From NCBI GenBank assembly GCA_945929285.1, contig CAMEOC010000057.1:1-6847 (forward strand): a stretch of 6,847 bases of DNA, written 5' to 3'. Positions within the stretch are counted from its first letter, which is position 1, and every line of letters begins with the position of its first letter. This DNA comes from an uncultured Mucispirillum sp. GTDB taxonomy: Bacteria > Chrysiogenota > Deferribacteres > Deferribacterales > Mucispirillaceae. This document shows positions 6,098 through 6,847 of the stretch, piece by piece. Both the position numbers and the translations under genes were made by a program. Below the pieces are notes generated by a model. It was not told the origin of the DNA and searched no databases. It worked only from the letters and a program-made list of their open reading frames with translations.

Positions 6098-6197
6098 ATT
6101 GCCCTCAGGAAATTTTTATAATACAATCTTTCTAATTGATAAATTATATCTTTTATAATAGACTTATATATTATATTTGTAAACTAAAGCGAGCAAT
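6098..6197. promoter_or_regulatory. Divergent promoter region between the exported-protein operon and the repeat lipoprotein gene
   Basis: This 100-base, almost pure AT spacer must drive both directions. On the plus strand a perfect TATAAT lies at 6154-6159, but no good -35 sits 16-18 bases before it. TTGATA at 6136-6141 is only 12 bases away. On the minus strand TTATCA, 16 bases, then TATAAA is a weak match. I cannot fix either promoter. Confidence 0.35.
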
Positions 6198-6847
6198 ATG
6201 AAAAGTAAAATTTTAATATTTTTAATAATTTTTTTTGTATTAATCTCCAGCTGTGCCAGGTTTAGCAGCCAGGAAGCCTATTTATATATACCAGAGCTTT
6301 ACCATAAAAGTGGCGAAACAGCCTATGAAAATGGCAATATTACAGCAGCACTTCATTTAGCAGAAGAAGGGTGTGCTAACTTAAACTATGATGACTGCAA
6401 CCTTTTAGGCAAAATATATGCAGAAGGAAAATATAAAGATGTTGATTATGATAAATCTGCCAAATATTATAATAAAGGCTGTGTGGCAAAAAACGGTTAT
6501 TCATGCCTTTTTTTAGGTGATTTATATAATACAGGAAAAGGGGTAATAGAAAGCAATAAAAAACGAGATGAATATTACCAGCAGGCTTTTAATATATTTT
6601 TACAGCAGTGTAATGATAATAAATCACAAGGCTGCAGAGCCCTTGGGGAAAGCTATTTATATGGCTTTATTGCAGACCCATATGAAGAAGGGCTAAATTA
6701 TCTTAAAAAAGCATGCAGTATGCAGGATAGTAAAGCCTGCTTAATATTGGGGGATTTTTACTATTATAAAGATGATAAAAAAGAAGAAGCCTTTTCTTTT
6801 TATGAAAAAGCCTGCAAAAACCATAACAGCCAGGGCTGTTTAATGGT
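6198..6847 (+). CDS. Hcp-like Sel1-repeat lipoprotein with paired cysteines, 3'-truncated by the window
   Basis: An open frame of 216 complete codons starts at ATG 6198 and runs off the window with no stop. The N-terminus is a lipoprotein signal: MKSK, a hydrophobic core and the lipobox LISSC with C19 as the lipidated cysteine. Five Sel1/TPR-like repeats follow, each with two cysteines exactly eight residues apart: C59/C67, C95/C103, C138/C146, C173/C181 and C206/C214. They are often followed by LG-x-x-Y, as in C-x7-C-x-x-LG. This is the pattern of the disulfide-bridged Sel1-like repeats of Helicobacter cysteine-rich proteins (Hcp), helical solenoids that bind partners in the periplasm or outside the cell. 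A lipid-anchored scaffold or binding protein is therefore likely, but its partner is unknown. The ribosome binding site is weak (GCGAG at 6189-6193). The total repeat count is unknown because of the truncation. Confidence 0.87.
   Translation, partial: MKSKILIFLIIFFVLISSCARFSSQEAYLYIPELYHKSGETAYENGNITAALHLAEEGCANLNYDDCNLLGKIYAEGKYKDVDYDKSAKYYNKGCVAKNGYSCLFLGDLYNTGKGVIESNKKRDEYYQQAFNIFLQQCNDNKSQGCRALGESYLYGFIADPYEEGLNYLKKACSMQDSKACLILGDFYYYKDDKKEEAFSFYEKACKNHNSQGCLM

Noticed and set aside
1..6847. CRISPR array, insertion sequence, tRNA or rRNA
   Set aside because: I saw no regularly spaced direct repeats, transposase-like frame, inverted terminal repeats or cloverleaf-type sequence on either strand.

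Overview
The window is AT-rich (roughly 70% A+T by eye), with short intergenic gaps, compact operons and intrinsic terminators. It looks like the chromosome of an anaerobic or microaerobic low-GC Gram-negative bacterium. It carries a membrane-anchored formate-dehydrogenase-type module, a HybD-type [NiFe]-hydrogenase maturation protease, a GH23 lytic transglycosylase and a lipoprotein with disulfide-type Sel1 repeats. This combination would suit a Deferribacterota/Mucispirillum-like gut bacterium, or less likely a Campylobacterota member. That placement is inferred from gene content and composition, not from a marker search.

Layout. (1) Positions 1-1376 (+) hold the 3' end of a formate dehydrogenase operon: an iron-sulfur beta subunit (5' end outside the window) and the cytochrome b gamma subunit. 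A clear intrinsic terminator follows. The beta subunit is broken by an apparent one-base loss in an A run at 364-368. The reading frame shifts there and recovers a perfect family-like C-terminus, including the membrane anchor, in another frame. (2) Positions 1526-2641 (+) encode a complete DnaJ that starts at TTG and ends at its own terminator. (3) Positions 2676-3389 (-) encode a TrmN6/YfiC-type N6-adenine methyltransferase, convergent with dnaJ. (4) Positions 3390-3694 are gene-free, very AT-rich and hold divergent promoter candidates. (5) Positions 3695-4441 (+) encode a membrane-anchored lytic transglycosylase with no visible Shine-Dalgarno sequence. (6) Positions 4442-4568 hold two hairpins between convergent genes. 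(7) Positions 4569-6097 (-) form a tight three-gene operon: an exported protein of unknown function, a 97-residue unknown and the hydrogenase protease. (8) Position 6198 to the window edge (+) encodes a divergent Hcp-like lipoprotein with five visible C-x7-C Sel1-type repeats. It is cut by the window edge.

How the genes fit together. The formate dehydrogenase subunits would pass electrons from periplasmic formate oxidation through iron-sulfur clusters to cytochrome b and the quinone pool. The hydrogenase protease implies that a respiratory [NiFe] hydrogenase is encoded elsewhere. DnaJ, the methyltransferase and the transglycosylase are housekeeping genes. I see no mobile element, CRISPR array, tRNA or rRNA. 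The points most worth a second look are the frameshift in the iron-sulfur subunit, the two unknown genes tied to the hydrogenase protease, the possible leaderless start of the transglycosylase and the cysteine-paired repeat lipoprotein.
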